From the NCBI RefSeq assembly GCF_009727055.1, contig NC_052350.1, forward strand, positions 29,848,208 to 29,912,207: a stretch of DNA of 64,000 bases, written 5' to 3'. Under the pieces are notes generated by a model. It saw only the letters and a list, made by a program, of their open reading frames with translations. It made no database searches and was not told the origin of the DNA. Positions 31,501 through 44,240 of the stretch are shown piece after piece; within the stretch, counting starts at the first letter, position 1, and each line of letters starts with the position of its first letter. Origin of the DNA: Benincasa hispida (taxonomy: Eukaryota > Streptophyta > Magnoliopsida > Cucurbitales > Cucurbitaceae). The position numbers and the translations under genes are program-made.

Positions 31501-34500
31501 TTGGTTAATTGGTTAAAATACAAATTATTAAAAGAAGATGTAATCTTCAAAGGTGAAATTAATATTTAAAACTAGAAATTAAAAAAAAAATCATGAACAC
31601 ATGGATAATTGGTTAAAATACAAATTATTGTGGCTTAAATCTGAAATAACCATGTAATCAAACGAAGCTTTTTTTTTTTTTTTTTGGTATTAAAAAGTAA
31701 AGTAAATAATTGTATTCTTGCCTTTTCTACATTAAGACCTCCTCAATAGAGATTTTTACATCCAACTAGTTATCTAATTAGTGTTTTTGCAGAGAAAAGA
31801 ATTATGCTTTTCAACTAAAGAAAGAAAAAAAAAGGTTGGACTATATATTTTCTTTTTCATCTTCATTTCAAACACCGCTCTCCTGAATATTTTATTACAA
31901 AGAGAATTGTGATTGAATAGAGTAAGATCGTAGCTAAATTATATTCAAAGTAATAACATTGAAGAAAATGAAAAGGAAAGAATAACACGAAGTGATTTAA
32001 CGTGAAAAATTCCTAAACAAAACAGGTAAAAACCATGGGACATTTAAGTGAAGATTTCTTTTGAATTTTCTTTTAACACAACTTAGTAAATAGTTGAAGA
32101 TATACCTAACTATATAATTGCGCTCAATATACAATAAAATGTCTTATTCCAACTACAAATTATCCATACAATCATAGTAACTAATACTATCTAACAACTG
32201 TTGAGTCATCACTAATTAAACTATTTACATAGTTAGCCTCAATGATGTGTGAATTAAGGATGTCTTTTGTTAGGTCTCAGGCTTTGATTCCTCATGTTCA
32301 ATCCTTGATGGATTTTTTTTTTTTTTTTTTTTGAAATAAAACTCAATAAAAGACTTGAAGGAAGATGTTAGGTGTTGTTCTCTATATGTGCAATGTAAGT
32401 AGGGCTTCAAGATATGGAGTTGCATTGAATACACTTGAACTTCATTTTATGAGGAATATAAGTGCATCTCGAGTTTCATTTGAAGCAAGTCATACTTCAA
32501 TCGATGGAAAGATTGTTCGAGCTACTATAATGAAACTTCATTCATTCTCGAGGATTACAAATATCAAGAAATTATATAGTTTTTAAATTCGGATTAAGAC
32601 CCTCTACTATGTAATTTTTAGGTTTTTTTCAATCTTTTTAGTGAGCCATTGAAATATTAAACTATGAGAGACCACACTCTTCGAGACACTCTTTAGTGTC
32701 TAATTAAAGTTAAAGGTTTGAATGCTATAAAAAACAATAAAAGTTGCAAATTTTCTTTCAATGTCGAAATCAAATGTTAGAATCATTCAAATAGCCTTGA
32801 TCAAGCTATCTTGTGGAGTACTGATTTGAATATTAAATACTCTAAAAATGAGTTTTCTTTACCTTTGGTATTGATCATCAAGGTAAATAAAATTTGTTCT
32901 AACTTTTTCTTAGGTTGATACCATTTGAATTTAAAAATTTAATGTGTAATATTTGTAAGGATTCAAATTCTACGTTGAGTTCTTAGATTACATGCATTGA
33001 AGTTTCTTATCATTAATAAAAAAGAGAATGGAACCATAATTAATTCGAAGACATTGTCTCAAAAAAAAAAAAAAAAATTGAAGACATTAATTTCACTGCT
33101 GGCTCAAATTTGAGGGTTGTTTGGGACGTGAGATGATATAGGATGTGAGAAGTTCTGATATATGGGGAGTTCTGATCGAGTATGAACTATCGAGTATGAT
33201 TGAGTATGTTCAAGCATTGAGATAATATACGATATACGGAAGGAAAATGATGTTGAGATACAAAACACGTCTCGAAAAAGAGTCCACAAACAATTAAAAT
33301 CGGTGAGTAGGATAATGGGTCTCCAACCATTAAGAAGATATATATTTAATTTAAAAGAATTAAAAATTTAAGGCCAGATTTAATTTTTATAGTCAAAGTG
33401 AAAATTTCCATATTCTATTTTATAATCTCTACCAACAAAAAAAGTATTAGGCATTAGCAATTTTTGTAGTACCGAGTAAAAATCACTTTATTATAATTGA
33501 AGTTAAAAAGATTTGGGATAAAGATAAAGCACATCACAAAAGAAAAAAAAAACAAAAATAGTTAAAGGCATTTTTGTTGACATATCTGTATTTTCATTGT
33601 TTTTTATTTTAATATTTTCGCCTATTTTTTACATATCTATAAATTTGGCATCGAAGTAGATCAATATTTCTATTATATTCTAAAAAATCCTTGAGACATA
33701 GAAAAAGAAAATCACATATATAAATATAATATAAATAGCAATATTAAGTTTAGCTTGTATAAAAAGTATAAAAATATTTATTTATTAATCTAATATTTTT
33801 AATATTTCATTTTTACATTTTTCTACAATTTTTTATTGATATCGACCACTTTTCAATATTTTTACTGGCATTTTTCTAAAATTGAGTCTTGACATTTTTG
33901 TCGACATCTATATTTTAACCTAAATTAAATGATAGAATTTTTTTTTAACATATATGATAAGTGTCGCCATAAGAATCCATTCTTAAAAAAGAATTTTTAT
34001 GTTTTTTAAGGGTAAAAGAATTTGGAAGTTTGTATTATGTTCTAAATTACACAAAAACATAAAATCAAGAAAATTAATATTCCAAGATAATAGAATATAT
34101 AAATTTTTCAATTTTGACCTATACTTAGTATTTATTTTTATAAATGATAATTTTGATAAAAATCACATGTTATAAAATCATATAAAATTATTTATGTAAG
34201 AGAGAGAAATTAAAATTTCTAAAATATTGAGACTAAATAAAAAAAATAAAAAGAAGTGTTGGTTTGAGACCGACCATTGACCAAAGAATTAACTTAGCCT
34301 TTATAAATTAATATTAAAATTAGAATCTCATCGTTTAATAAAACCATCATAAATACGTTAGTATGAACTATTTATAAGATTTTATCAATAATCATTGAGA
34401 TTATTTATGAAGTTTTTTTTTTCCTTTTAAAAAATGATATATGAAGTTTTATCAAACTATACGAAGGATGAAGTTCTAACTTTGAAAATGAATTACGAGG

Positions 34501-34661
34501 ACCAAATTTATAATTTAATCAAAGTTAAAATACTTATACTTTGAAGTTTGTTGAAATTTAGTCGGTTCACTTTCAGCAAATTTTAAATTTAGTTATTCAA
34601 AGTTATTTTTCTTGCATGAAGTTTTATCATGTTCACTTATTGAATTTTTTACTTTTGCAAT
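31501..34661. other. Intergenic AT-rich DNA
   Basis: No supported gene. Items seen: a duplicated phrase 'attggttaaaatacaaattatt' (about 31509 and 31608), T-runs at 31672 and 32317, and a SINE-like end 'tgttcaatccttgatgg' directly before the second T-run. The 71-codon plus frame at 32365 has no recognisable similarity. Confidence 0.45.
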
Positions 34662-35038
34662 AGGTTTTAGATACTACTTTTGTCTCTGTACTTTTGGTTA
34701 TAGTCCATTTTATTTCCTATACTTTTAAAATGTCCATATTGGTCCATATACTTTCAATTTTGGCTCATTTTGGTTTTTATACTTTTAAAATATTCATTTT
34801 GGTCATTGTTCTTACAATTTTGGTTCATTTTAATCATCGTCGAAAAGTTTTCATTTTGATCCCTTCAAAATAAAGTAAAAATAAAAATGAAAAGATAAAA
34901 AATGGTCACTTTTTGAAAATACAAGGATCAAAATGAAACAAAATTGAGAGTATTAGAAACCAAAATAAACATTTGAAAGTATAGAGCCTAAAATGAACTA
35001 AAACCAATAGTATAAGAAGGAAACTAGTATTTAAACCT
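34662..35038. mobile_element. Foldback MITE with long inverted arms (377 bp)
   Basis: The left arm from AGGTTTTAGATACTACTTTT and the right arm ending ACTAGTATTTAAACCT are inverted copies over more than 130 bases. Both are built of repeats of the type 'tatacttt(c/t)aaaatg' and 'ttttggttcattttg'. The 8-bp flank TTTGCAAT occurs on both sides (34654-34661, 35039-35046), or 9 bp if one end base is counted as flank. The long arms and 8-9-bp duplication favour a Mutator-like origin. Confidence 0.7.
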
Positions 35039-35046
35039 TTTGCAAT

Positions 35047-35790
35047 ATGGTAGGTGAATAGAATGTAAGATTGGATAAGGTGGGAGGTGGGTGAGTGGGG
35101 CACGTGTCACAATCTAATTGAATGGGTAATGGAAGGCTTTGTGTGGATGCTTAAAATATGGTTTACTTGCAAAAGTCTATGCCGGCCGGCTGCTGGGAGA
35201 CGGACCATTGCCTGCCAAACACTTCCTTTCTTCTTTATGTGAAATGAAAGCAACTAATGATTTTTGTCCTTTTTGTTTGTTGTTTTGTTATTATGATGAC
35301 CATTTGAATATTTCATTTTTTTCCTTTTAATTCACCATCTACAATGACAATATCAAATGAAAAACAAGCATATGGTTGGTTAGGTAATATGAATTTAGTT
35401 TTATATTTTTGGATTTATTGAGACATTTGATCCATTTGTATTCTATTATGTTTTTAGTGTAACAAAATCTGGAATTTTCAAACTTTTAAATGCATAATTT
35501 TATTAGGAAAAAGATAAAACTACAGGTTATAAATTCACTTTTATTTTTTTTTTAAAATTTTTAAAATTAAAATATGTATAATATAATTTATTATAATTAT
35601 GTGATATAAAATACGGTCATAAATAAATACTTTACGTTCAACCTATATGCTATCAAATGCATATTAAAAACATGAAATATAATTTTGTTTTCATCAAATC
35701 TCTCTCATTTTTTTTAATTAATTTTTTGGTTTCATTTTACCATTCAAACACATTCTAAGATAATCCCCTTTTTTAGGTAAAAATAACATT
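35047..35790. other. Intergenic DNA, no gene seen
   Basis: It contains a slightly GC-richer stretch (35160-35220) coding for a short plus frame without recognisable similarity, then AT-rich DNA. Confidence 0.4.
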
Positions 35791-35975
35791 TTGGTCCCTA
35801 AGATTCAAAATATTACACTATTATCATTGAGTTTTGAGTTTTATTTCCATTTGGTACCTAGGGTTTCATAATATTACATTTTTATATCTGAATTTTTAGT
35901 TTAATTTTCCTTCGGTCCCTAGATTTCAATATTTTATACTTCTATCATTGGGCTTTTAGTAATGCCACCTTGAAG
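35791..35975. repeat. Tandem repeat, period about 60 bp, 3 copies
   Basis: TTGGTCCCTAAG, TTGGTACCTAGG and TCGGTCCCTAGA begin units at 35791, 35851 and 35912. Each continues with 'ttcaaaatattaca', 'tatcattgag' and 'tttagttttat' variants. Confidence 0.7.
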
Positions 35976-36729
35976 ACTAATTTTAAGATAATTTATTGAA
36001 GATACAAATACTAAAATTGGATATTTGAAAGTACAAAGACCAGTGTGATGAAATCCAAAGAGTAATGCACGAGTTTAGGAAGAGTACATCAACGAATAGA
36101 GATTACATCTAGATGTGAGAGATTTTGGGGATATAAAAATATGGTTATGAGAGACTTAAAAGTAGGAATAACTATCATATATACCAACAAGATGCAGCTT
36201 TCTTTTAAGTGACTAAATCGTAGGAATTCTAAAATTAAGTGTGTTTTGCTTAGAGTAATCTTATGCTAGGTGACCTCCTAAAAATTTATGGTTTGTAGGG
36301 GCAGGTTTCTTGTCACCAGGGATGTAAGGTAATGCTAGAGTCATCTGGTGTCAAATGTGAATTTCCAATCCCAAAGGTTGAAGTATTACACAAAGTATAT
36401 CGACCAAAATACTATTTTAACCAAAATTTATTTATTTTTATTTTTATTGATCAATTAATTAACTTATATAACAATATATTAAATAATACACATTTAATTA
36501 TGATAACATCAATATGTTTTCTTACATTTAATTAAGTAATTATAACTTATCAACATAATAAGTTTAAGATATACACATTTTATATTAAAAATATAATTTT
36601 AAATTAATTAAAAGTATTAAATAATTATTAATGCTATTTTAATATTTTATGTTCAATTATTTTAGTTTTCATATACAAAAATTGTTCTTTGCAATTATCC
36701 ATTAAGGAAAAAGTCAAGGTTATTTCATG
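35976..36729. other. Intergenic DNA, no gene seen
   Basis: AT-rich sequence. A phrase at about 36265-36345 ('gctaggtgacctcctaaaa...gcaggtttcttgtcaccagg') looks like LTR end sequence of a gypsy element, but no element could be delimited. Confidence 0.35.
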
Positions 36730-37092
36730 AGACTTGAACAGTATGTAGTTAACATACAAGTGAATCATGTTTAAGTAATAACTTAAAGGGTAGTATATGG
36801 ATAAGGTTGGGTGACTTATCCTGGTACCACTATGGATGGACCCATTTTGTAAATGTTACCATTGTTATAAATGTTACAAATGATGTGATATCCAAATCGT
36901 TAATGTGGAAACAAGTGAGTGGGAGTATCCTATAAGCGAAATATTTAATCTCTCTTTGTAACACCGTTGACTGAAGAGACTACTATTTCATAGGATAATC
37001 ATGTAACTTGATCTCAATCCCTAGAGAGTTATACACTTCTGTCTCTAAGGACAGTCCTTTGATCTGTATGAGTGAGAGTGACGCGAGTCGTC
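36730..37092 (+). mobile_element. Copia LTR B (fragment)
   Basis: It shares LTR landmarks with C and A: 'acatacaagtgaatcatgt', 'agtatatggataaggttggg', 'cttatcctggtaccac', 'acaagtgagtgggagtatcc' and 'gatctgtatgagtgagagtg'. Both ends are missing. Its right edge is the start of LTR C. Confidence 0.65.
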
Positions 37093-38374
37093 TATTGGGG
37101 ATGATGCCCTGAACTCCCATTGGATCTTGTAGTTTGTAAACACAGTTTTGAACAAACGCTTGTGATGTAATAATATATGATATTTTCTTCATTATTGTCT
37201 ATAAACATTGGATGTTTTAATTGCTTTACCACAAACCAATAAACTAAGATCCCTGGTTGTCATTTGTAACTTAAGCATGTATGTGGAGACATACAGGTAG
37301 ATCATATCTTAAGTGATAACCAAAATGGTCTGTAGTATATGGATATAGGAGGGATACCTTATCTCGGTAACGCTACGGATGTGACCCGCTTTGTAGAATA
37401 GTTACAAGTGTTGTGACTTGCTACAGATGGTATGATGCTGATCATTCATGTGGAGACATGCGAGCGGGGGCGTCCTATACAAAGGAGTTTGTATAAGACT
37501 GGACCACGAAGTGTTATAGTCTCGTTATATAACGTCATTCATGACAAAGACTTCACTTCACTAGGATGACCATAGGTAACATGACCTCAATCATGAGTGA
37601 GTTGGGAACTCTTGCCTTTGAGGGCGGCCCTTTGATTTTTACATTGGGATGCGAGTGGCAGATCGCCAACTTAAACCTACCACTTTGGGGATTCATCTAA
37701 TTTGGGAGTTGGGAACTCAACTACACAAGATGGAATTCACTCCTTCCTCAAAGCAGGGGTAAGTAGATAGATTACTCCCTTAAGGGTTGATTCTGAGGCT
37801 TGAACGATGTGATGCCACACACCTTCTCATGGCTCGAGAGGTGTCCACACATAGTAGGACTATGTTGTATTGTTCATTAGAGGGCAATGGTAATTAAGGA
37901 GTTAGATATAACTACAGGGGCAAAATGGTAAATTGACCCAGCTGTACTTACGAGCATTTGTAAAGGGTCATCGTACTCATGATTGGTTATATCCGATGGA
38001 CACATAAATATATCTGTGGTGAGAAGAGTACAGCTGCTGGTCTTTAGTGGAATGCCTGGCAGTTAACAGATGGTGGATCTCGTGACTAAAGAGTTTAGTC
38101 AGCTATTCACGTACGGTTGGAGTTTCAAGCCATAGGTCCATAAGGTCCCCTTGGTAGCTCAATGGATTCAAGTTGACAATAAGTTTTTGGGTCAGTTTGA
38201 AGTGTTCAAATTGACAAGAAGGAGTTCGATTATATATGATATGATTGAACTGGTCAATTATATATGATATAGTTGACATGATGTATGAGATACATTAATT
38301 GGAGGAAAATGATATAAATATGATTTATATCTAGTGGAGGAGAAAAGACTATGGTTCATATGTTGCATTTGATG
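37093..38374 (+). mobile_element. Copia LTR C, cut by element D
   Basis: It starts TATTGGGGATGATGCCCTGA (E starts TGTTGGGGTTGATGCCCTAA) and follows the subfamily of the inverted LTR H: 'tagtatatggatataggagg', 'gcgagcgggggcgtcctata', 'ttgagggcggccctttgat', 'ctggcagttaacagatggtg' and 'caagccataggtccataagg'. At 38375 a new LTR start (TGTTGGGAATGTCC) interrupts it. The remaining LTR end is not seen elsewhere in the window. Confidence 0.75.
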
Positions 38375-39745
38375 TGTTGGGAATGTCCTAGAATTCGCAG
38401 TTCGTGTTAAACATTCTATTTATCAATAAAATATTATTGAGTAATTTATTCAATAAAGTTGTTGATTTTTCATTCTATTATGAAAATCCAATAAACATAT
38501 CTATGGTTATAATATGAATATTTTAATTTTATGTGGTGACGTAAACAGGATCAAGTTAATAGTATATAGTCTAAATGGTCTAATAAGTATATGGATGAAA
38601 CTGGGTATCTCATCCTGGTAACACTATTGGATGCGACCCATTTTATAGGTAATACAAATGATGTGATCCACAGATCATTCATGTAGAGACATGTGAGTGG
38701 ACGCATCCTATGCAACGAGTTTGCATATAGACTGGACCACAAAAATAGTCACTTTTCTTTATAACGACCGTTTACTGTTAAAATTGACTATTTCATTATT
38801 AAGTAACCTAGGATAACTCGATCTTAATCCTGAGCTAGCTATGAACTCCTGTTTGTTTGGGATTATCCTTTGATTTGCATGAGTGAGAGTAGTCCAACAA
38901 CACTGCTCAATAAGCCTTCCATTTTAGGGATAAGACCGGATGAATAGCCGGGGACATATCCCTGTAAGATGAAATTCACTCCTACCCGATTTAGGGTTAG
39001 CAGATAGGTTGTTCTCTTAAGTATTGATTCTAGGTCTTGAACAATCAGGGCCCCACTTTCTCATGATGGAGAAAGAACTTGATTCATAGATATTATGAAT
39101 CAAAATTGTTCATTAGAGGGTCAGTAGGAACTTAAGGAACAAGATGTATTCACAGGGGTAAAACGGTGATCTTGACTCAGCTGTGATTACGAATGACCTG
39201 TGAAGGATCGACTTACTAATCATGGTAATATCAAGTGGACATAATATATCTACAGTGAGGGAAGTTCAACTGTGGGCTTTAGTGGAGTGACCCATTAGTT
39301 AACAAATGAGGGTTAGTTCAGCATAATGAGTTTAGCCGATTAATCTCGGATCTTTGGAGCCTATGATTTGTAGGTTCGTGAGGTCCCCTTACTAGCTCGT
39401 AAATGGATTAGCTTTAGAGTAACATGATAAGTTAATTTGAAACGTTCAAATTAGAATTAAACGGAATAGGAGAATTTATATTTAAATATGATTTAAATAT
39501 ATGAAGGTGGATTTATGTAAAATTAATTTAATATTCGATATAGAATTAATGGGTATAGAATTCGATATAGAATTAATTTAAATATAGAATTAATTGGTAT
39601 TAGAGCATCATTTGTGTAAAATTAATTTAATATGACTTCAAACCCTCTTGTGTTAGATGAGCATGTGTTAGTTACTTCCAAAATTAATGAATTAGAGTGC
39701 TTATTGATCCTTGTTGCTTTCGTTGCATGCTGATATACTCTTACA
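38375..39745 (+). mobile_element. Copia element D, 5' LTR
   Basis: It begins TGTTGGGAATGTCCTAGAAT and ends ...ATACTCTTACA before the primer site. It matches the LTR at 57113-59716 (about nine bases in ten over the first 350), which pairs the two as LTRs of one element. Its final third is shorter than in the 3' partner by about 350 bases and contains local duplications of 'gaattaatttaatat' (39530-39640). Confidence 0.85.
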
Positions 39746-39747
39746 AT

Positions 39748-39759
39748 TGATATCAGAGC
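39748..39759 (+). other. Primer binding site (tRNA-Met) of copia D
   Basis: TGATATCAGAGC differs by one base from the plant copia consensus TGGTATCAGAGC and stands two bases after the LTR end. A weaker look-alike (TTGGTATTAGAGC) at about 39593 lies inside the LTR. Confidence 0.8.
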
Positions 39760-40064
39760 ATCATTTAAGCACTCAATTTGATTTAATTTTGGTGTGGTGG
39801 GTGTTTTTCATGAGTTATATGAACATGGTGCACTGATATGGTTTTCTCAATTTTGACATTTAATTTCTCTTTGATTTCTTGATTAAATTTGTAATTGGCT
39901 CTTGATTCATGAGCTTATATGTGTTCTCAAGAGTCTGTAATTTATTTGGAGTCATTAGAGTTGAAATTAAGATGTAATTGAAGAAACAAGTGAAGAAGGC
40001 CGAGCTGCAGATTCCAGTTTTTCAGCTTCTGCTCAAATATCATCGTTGAGGTATAAACGTTAAA

Positions 40065-40290
40065 TGATCGTGTAGTGACAGGCACTATATGATAGCACTA
40101 CACGATCGTGTAGCTTTGTGCGGGCGCTCAACGATGTCAACAGAAGCTAAACGATAGAACTACACAATTGTATAGCTTTGTCAGACGCTATACGATAGCG
40201 CTACACGATTGTGTAGCTTTGTTCCACGCTATATGATAGCACTACACGATCATGTAGCTCTGCCCGACACTAGACGATGGTGATACATGA
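40065..40290. repeat. Tandem palindromic array, CTACACGATCGTGTAG (about 41-bp period)
   Basis: The 16-bp palindrome is perfect at 40098-40113. Variants stand at 40160-40175 (CTACACAATTGTATAG), 40201-40216 (CTACACGATTGTGTAG) and 40242-40257 (CTACACGATCATGTAG), with spacings 62, 41 and 41. Between them lies 'ctttgt...cgctatacgatag'. The array continues after the solo LTR at 41991-42110, with another copy at 42046-42061 (TTACACGATCGTGTAG). Confidence 0.85.
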
Positions 40291-40313
40291 TAGTTGAAGA
40301 CGATGGCGGTCAT

Positions 40314-41990
40314 TGATGCGTTATTTTATGAGGTGAAAATGTGGAATGAAATGCGGTGATGGAATTGCGTTGAGCAACAAGTTTTCTCAGTAGAATCCAA
40401 GTATAAACCCCACTGAGTTTCCTGATAAGTCCAGGGTCAAACTCAGGGACTTGGAAAAACGGTATGCGGTGATAATTTTTCACGAAGACTTTGTGGTAAC
40501 CGGTAACTCAAATAGTTGTTTGGTGTTGTTGGTTGCGGTAATGAAATAAATAAATGCGGTCGATTTGAGAAACGTTTGATTATGTGGTAGATACACTAAG
40601 TATGCAGATGAACGGGTTGAGAAGGTCTCTAACTAGCGTTACCTGGGAATGCGTCAGACTATGTGATCATGCTACATTCATGCAACAACAAATCATTTCT
40701 CAATGCAAATGCGGTACTTCTAAGTCTAGAACGCATGTGTTAAATGCAAAAGTGTCCATAGAGCTTATTCCTAAGTCTCTACTCTTTTCCTATGCGATGA
40801 TGCAAGATGCACACAAAGACAAGGTGACCGCACACAATCATATCCTATCTCTAGGATGCATGTGATGCGTGAATAGAAAACAGTGCTTATTCCTATGCTT
40901 CTATCTCTTGATTATGCATTCTAATCTGACTCTTCCGAGCCTAGATTCTAACCTGACTTTTCCAAGCCTAGATCCTGTCCTTAGACTACCCTCCCGAGTA
41001 TCTCTAATGGATGAATGAAACATACATAATACAAGAAATCCGCATAGAATGAAGATCCCTAGTTATGCTAGCTAAGTGCTTCTCAACCCATTCAACAGAT
41101 TTAGTTACTCATGCTTAATAAACAGAGAGTTAACAGATATAGTGAAGTAAATTCCATTCTATAAATGAGTTTGAGTACAAAATAAAATGGAAGATAAGGA
41201 TTGAGAGCCTAGTAGCAATCCCTTGCTTTCCAAGGCTTTTACACTGTCAACTCTATTCGGTTCAAAAGATATTCATGCTTCCGCAGAAGCTGGCCCTCTC
41301 TCTGATCTTGAAACTCCCGGCACTCTCCCAAGTTCACCGGAACGATCTATCGGCACAATCTCCTTCTCTCGCTTCTGCCTTAAAATACAAAGGAAAACTA
41401 TGGCAAGGCTAAACTATGAACAAAAAGAACCGAACTGAACCAGCTGAACCCCTTTTCTGAAGATTACCTTTAGTATTTATAGAGCTTTGGGGTGAAAGGC
41501 GGCTTCTCTCTTATGATTGCACAGATGGGATGGCTTTAATTCTCTGACTGATGCACCGAATATTTGTCACCGAAAAGCTTAGTGTACTTGTTGTCGTTAG
41601 CAGCTTGTCAACTTAATTTGGATTCGACTGTCATCAGCTTTCTGTCCCATTGTGATTAATTATACCTTTCACCCAAATGCGCCCACCAAGTTGCGCCGGC
41701 TCTATGCGGCAATCCTTCTTGAGCAGATGTTTGCGAGTACAAATCACCGTAAAGCCTTGCGGTAATGCTGCACTCGATCGTTGATTCCTTGTGATCGCGT
41801 TTTTCGCATTGTGTCAATGCATATTCTGCATATAAATACAAAAATTAACTATTTCTATGCGATGAACACATTCGATTGCAATGTTATGAACCTAATGCTT
41901 TTTTGATGCAATCTAACATATTTTATCAACGCAAACCTTCATTGTTTAATAACTTAGCACTGTAATAACGTGCATTTCTACCCGTTATCA
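40314..41990 (-). mobile_element. Solo gypsy (Athila-like) LTR in the copia D leader
   Basis: It starts TGATGCGTTATTTTATG and ends GCATTTCTACCCGTTATCA, the exact ends of the 47-56-kb Athila-like LTR in reverse, and is 1677 bp against 1661 for that pair. Flanks GTCAT (40309-40313) and GTCGT (41991-41995) form a 5-bp target duplication with one change. No internal region is present, so the element collapsed by LTR-LTR recombination. A TATA-like box appears in reverse near 41475 (TATTTATAGAGC). Confidence 0.9.
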
Positions 41991-43718
41991 GTCGTGTAGC
42001 TCTGTTTGACACTAGACGATGGCGATACATGATAGTTGGAAGACATTACACGATCGTGTAGCTCTGCCCGACACAAGAAGATCGTGTTAGACAATAGACA
42101 TCAGTGCTACATGATGAGCCTTAGCGAGATTTCGAGCATGGACCGAAAGCAGTCAGTTCGACCAGTTTTCTTGAGGTTCTGTCCAGTTCAACCTCAAAAG
42201 GTTTTTGGTTGGTTCGGTTTAGACATTTCCGATCTGGTTCAAGTTATTTGGGTTTGGTTTGGAGCGGTTCAAGCGGTTCAGAAGCAGTTTTGAAGCTGTT
42301 TTGTAATAATTAGGCATTTGTTTGCTTGTTTATGCCAAAAATAAAACTATATCAGTTTGTGTTTAATTGTTTATGCATGTGATGTATGTAATAATTAAAT
42401 AAATCATGTATATGCATACACTATGCCATGTAGATTTAAAACCCCACCATAGGAAGCATGTTACATGCATTGAAAGTATGTTATAAAATGTTATAATATA
42501 TAGTATGTATGTTAGGGTTTCTTTTATTTAATATAATTGTTATATTAGATATTGAATGCCTTTGTTATATGTTGTGGATGTTTAGCATGTCTAAAATTTT
42601 GTAAGCTGTTATAAAATTGGTTTAGACGTTTAAAATCCTTAACGAAGAACAGCTGCATGCTCACTTAGGTTAACAACTAGTTTTAATGGTTAAAATAGAT
42701 TGTTACATTATAAAATTTGGTTACAAACTCAAATCGGTTCATTTACCTGTCTAAGACTAGGGGTACTTAAGTTGACGATTTACGAAACACCTCCTACCTG
42801 GGGATTATGACTGAAAGATTGAGCATTGTTAACTGATTTTATGAGCTTGCGTGAGTGGTGTGAGGTTTAAAAATGGTTTAAACACTTAGACATCGTAGGA
42901 TTATATCCAAATATAATTGTTATACTTGGATAAAAATGATATACACATAGCTTGTTTAAATTTAGTCGTTTTATACCTAAGTAAATACCCAAACATTTAC
43001 AACACTTCAGTGGGAGATTAACAATATATTCGATATATAGTTATTAGCTCTCACGTCCTCAAGAGTTCATACCGTGAGATCTATGCTCGGTTTCGTGTCA
43101 CTTTTATCGCGACTACTCCATTCGGAAAGTGTTTGCATGGGTCAATAAAAAGGTGAATGAGGGAAGTAGTTCATAGTAAGTGGGTGAAGAAAAAGTGTCA
43201 ACATTGTTCTATGGTCTCCTCCATTAGTTTGAACCGTGAGATTCCTATGTTGCACTTGCTGTTGTTTTTAGGCGACACTAGGTAGTCGTTAACCACGGTG
43301 ATCCCCTCGAAGGGTTGTAACATAGGATTCGGAACAACCCAGGCTTTAGTAAAATGAATAGGGTCTTATAGTTTCGTCTCGAGTATTGTCTTATATTTCA
43401 GGGGCATATTCATAACGTTTTATAAGATCTGAAAATGGCAGGTAACACTTATAAGAATTACTAATTGTTAGTAAAGATCTTGACCGAAAACGATAATCAA
43501 AAGAACTATAGGAGTAAAGAGTTATTCTGATATAGTATTTGATCAAGAATTGTCTTGCTTCAGTGAAGGAATTCTTGACTGCCCCTCGGTAGTAATTGTT
43601 CTAAATCACTAAAATATCGTTGCAAATAGATAAAGATTTATTGGGTACTTTATTATTTTGCTACAATTGGTTTTAGATGCATAAATATTTAATAGAATTT
43701 GTTTAAATTGTTTCAGCA

Positions 43719-44240
43719 ATGTTGAATTCAATCATACAATTGCTAGCTTCTGATAAATTTAACGGTGAAGGATATTCAAACTGGAAATCCAACATCAATA
43801 CAATGTTAGTTGTGGATGATTTGAGGTTTGTATTGGCGAAGGAATGTCCTCCGGTTCCTAGTACAACAGCGAATTGAAATGTTTAGGACATCTATGATAG
43901 GTGGGTAAGGGCTAATGAGAAAGCTCGGGCCTACATCTTAGCAAGTATATCTGATGTACTTAATAAGAAACATGAGGTTATGCCCACTGCCCGTGAGATA
44001 ATGGCATCACTTCAGGAGATGTTTGGGCAACCATCCTCTGTTCGACATGAAGCCATTAAGTATGTCTACGTTACTCGTATGAAAGATGGAACCAACGTTA
44101 GAGAACATGTTCTCGATATGTTGGTCCATTTTAATGTTGCTGAGGCTCATGGGACGATCATTGATGAAACAAGTCAAGTAAGTATGATATTGGAATCTCT
44201 CCTGGAGAGTTATTTGCCTTTCAGAACCATGTTGTTATGA
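43719..44240 (+). pseudogene. Copia D gag, N-terminal and central part
   Basis: It starts at the ATG at 43719 with LLASDKFNGEGYSNWKSNIN, a hallmark of plant copia gag, then DDLRFVLAKECP. Stops at about 43876 and 43888 follow. The frame at 43980-44240 continues AREIMASLQEMFG, GTNVREHVLDMLVHFNVAE and DETSQVSMILESL. A frameshift at about 44236 separates it from the rest of gag. Confidence 0.85.

Larger units (their letters stand above)
39760..43718 (+). mobile_element. Copia D untranslated leader
   Basis: Without the inserted solo LTR this is about 2.3 kb. It holds the palindromic array (40065-40290 and 41991-42130), a GGTTC/GGTTT-rich stretch (42150-42290), and a tract with 'cattaagtg/taggatt' phrases up to the gag start. 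No protein-like frame precedes gag. A comparable long leader is present in G and F. Confidence 0.7.

Noticed and set aside
32270..32340. SINE end ('gttcaatcc' followed by a T-run)
   Set aside because: Only the end-like phrase is visible. No A-box, no target duplication and no second copy long enough to define a family.
39593..39606. Second primer binding site TTGGTATTAGAGC in the D LTR
   Set aside because: LTR homology continues past it, and a better placed site follows at 39748. Probably chance or a local duplication of the boundary.
40065..40290. CRISPR-like array
   Set aside because: Repeats are diverged palindromes in a retrotransposon leader of a plant nuclear genome. Spacers are similar to each other and there are no cas genes.
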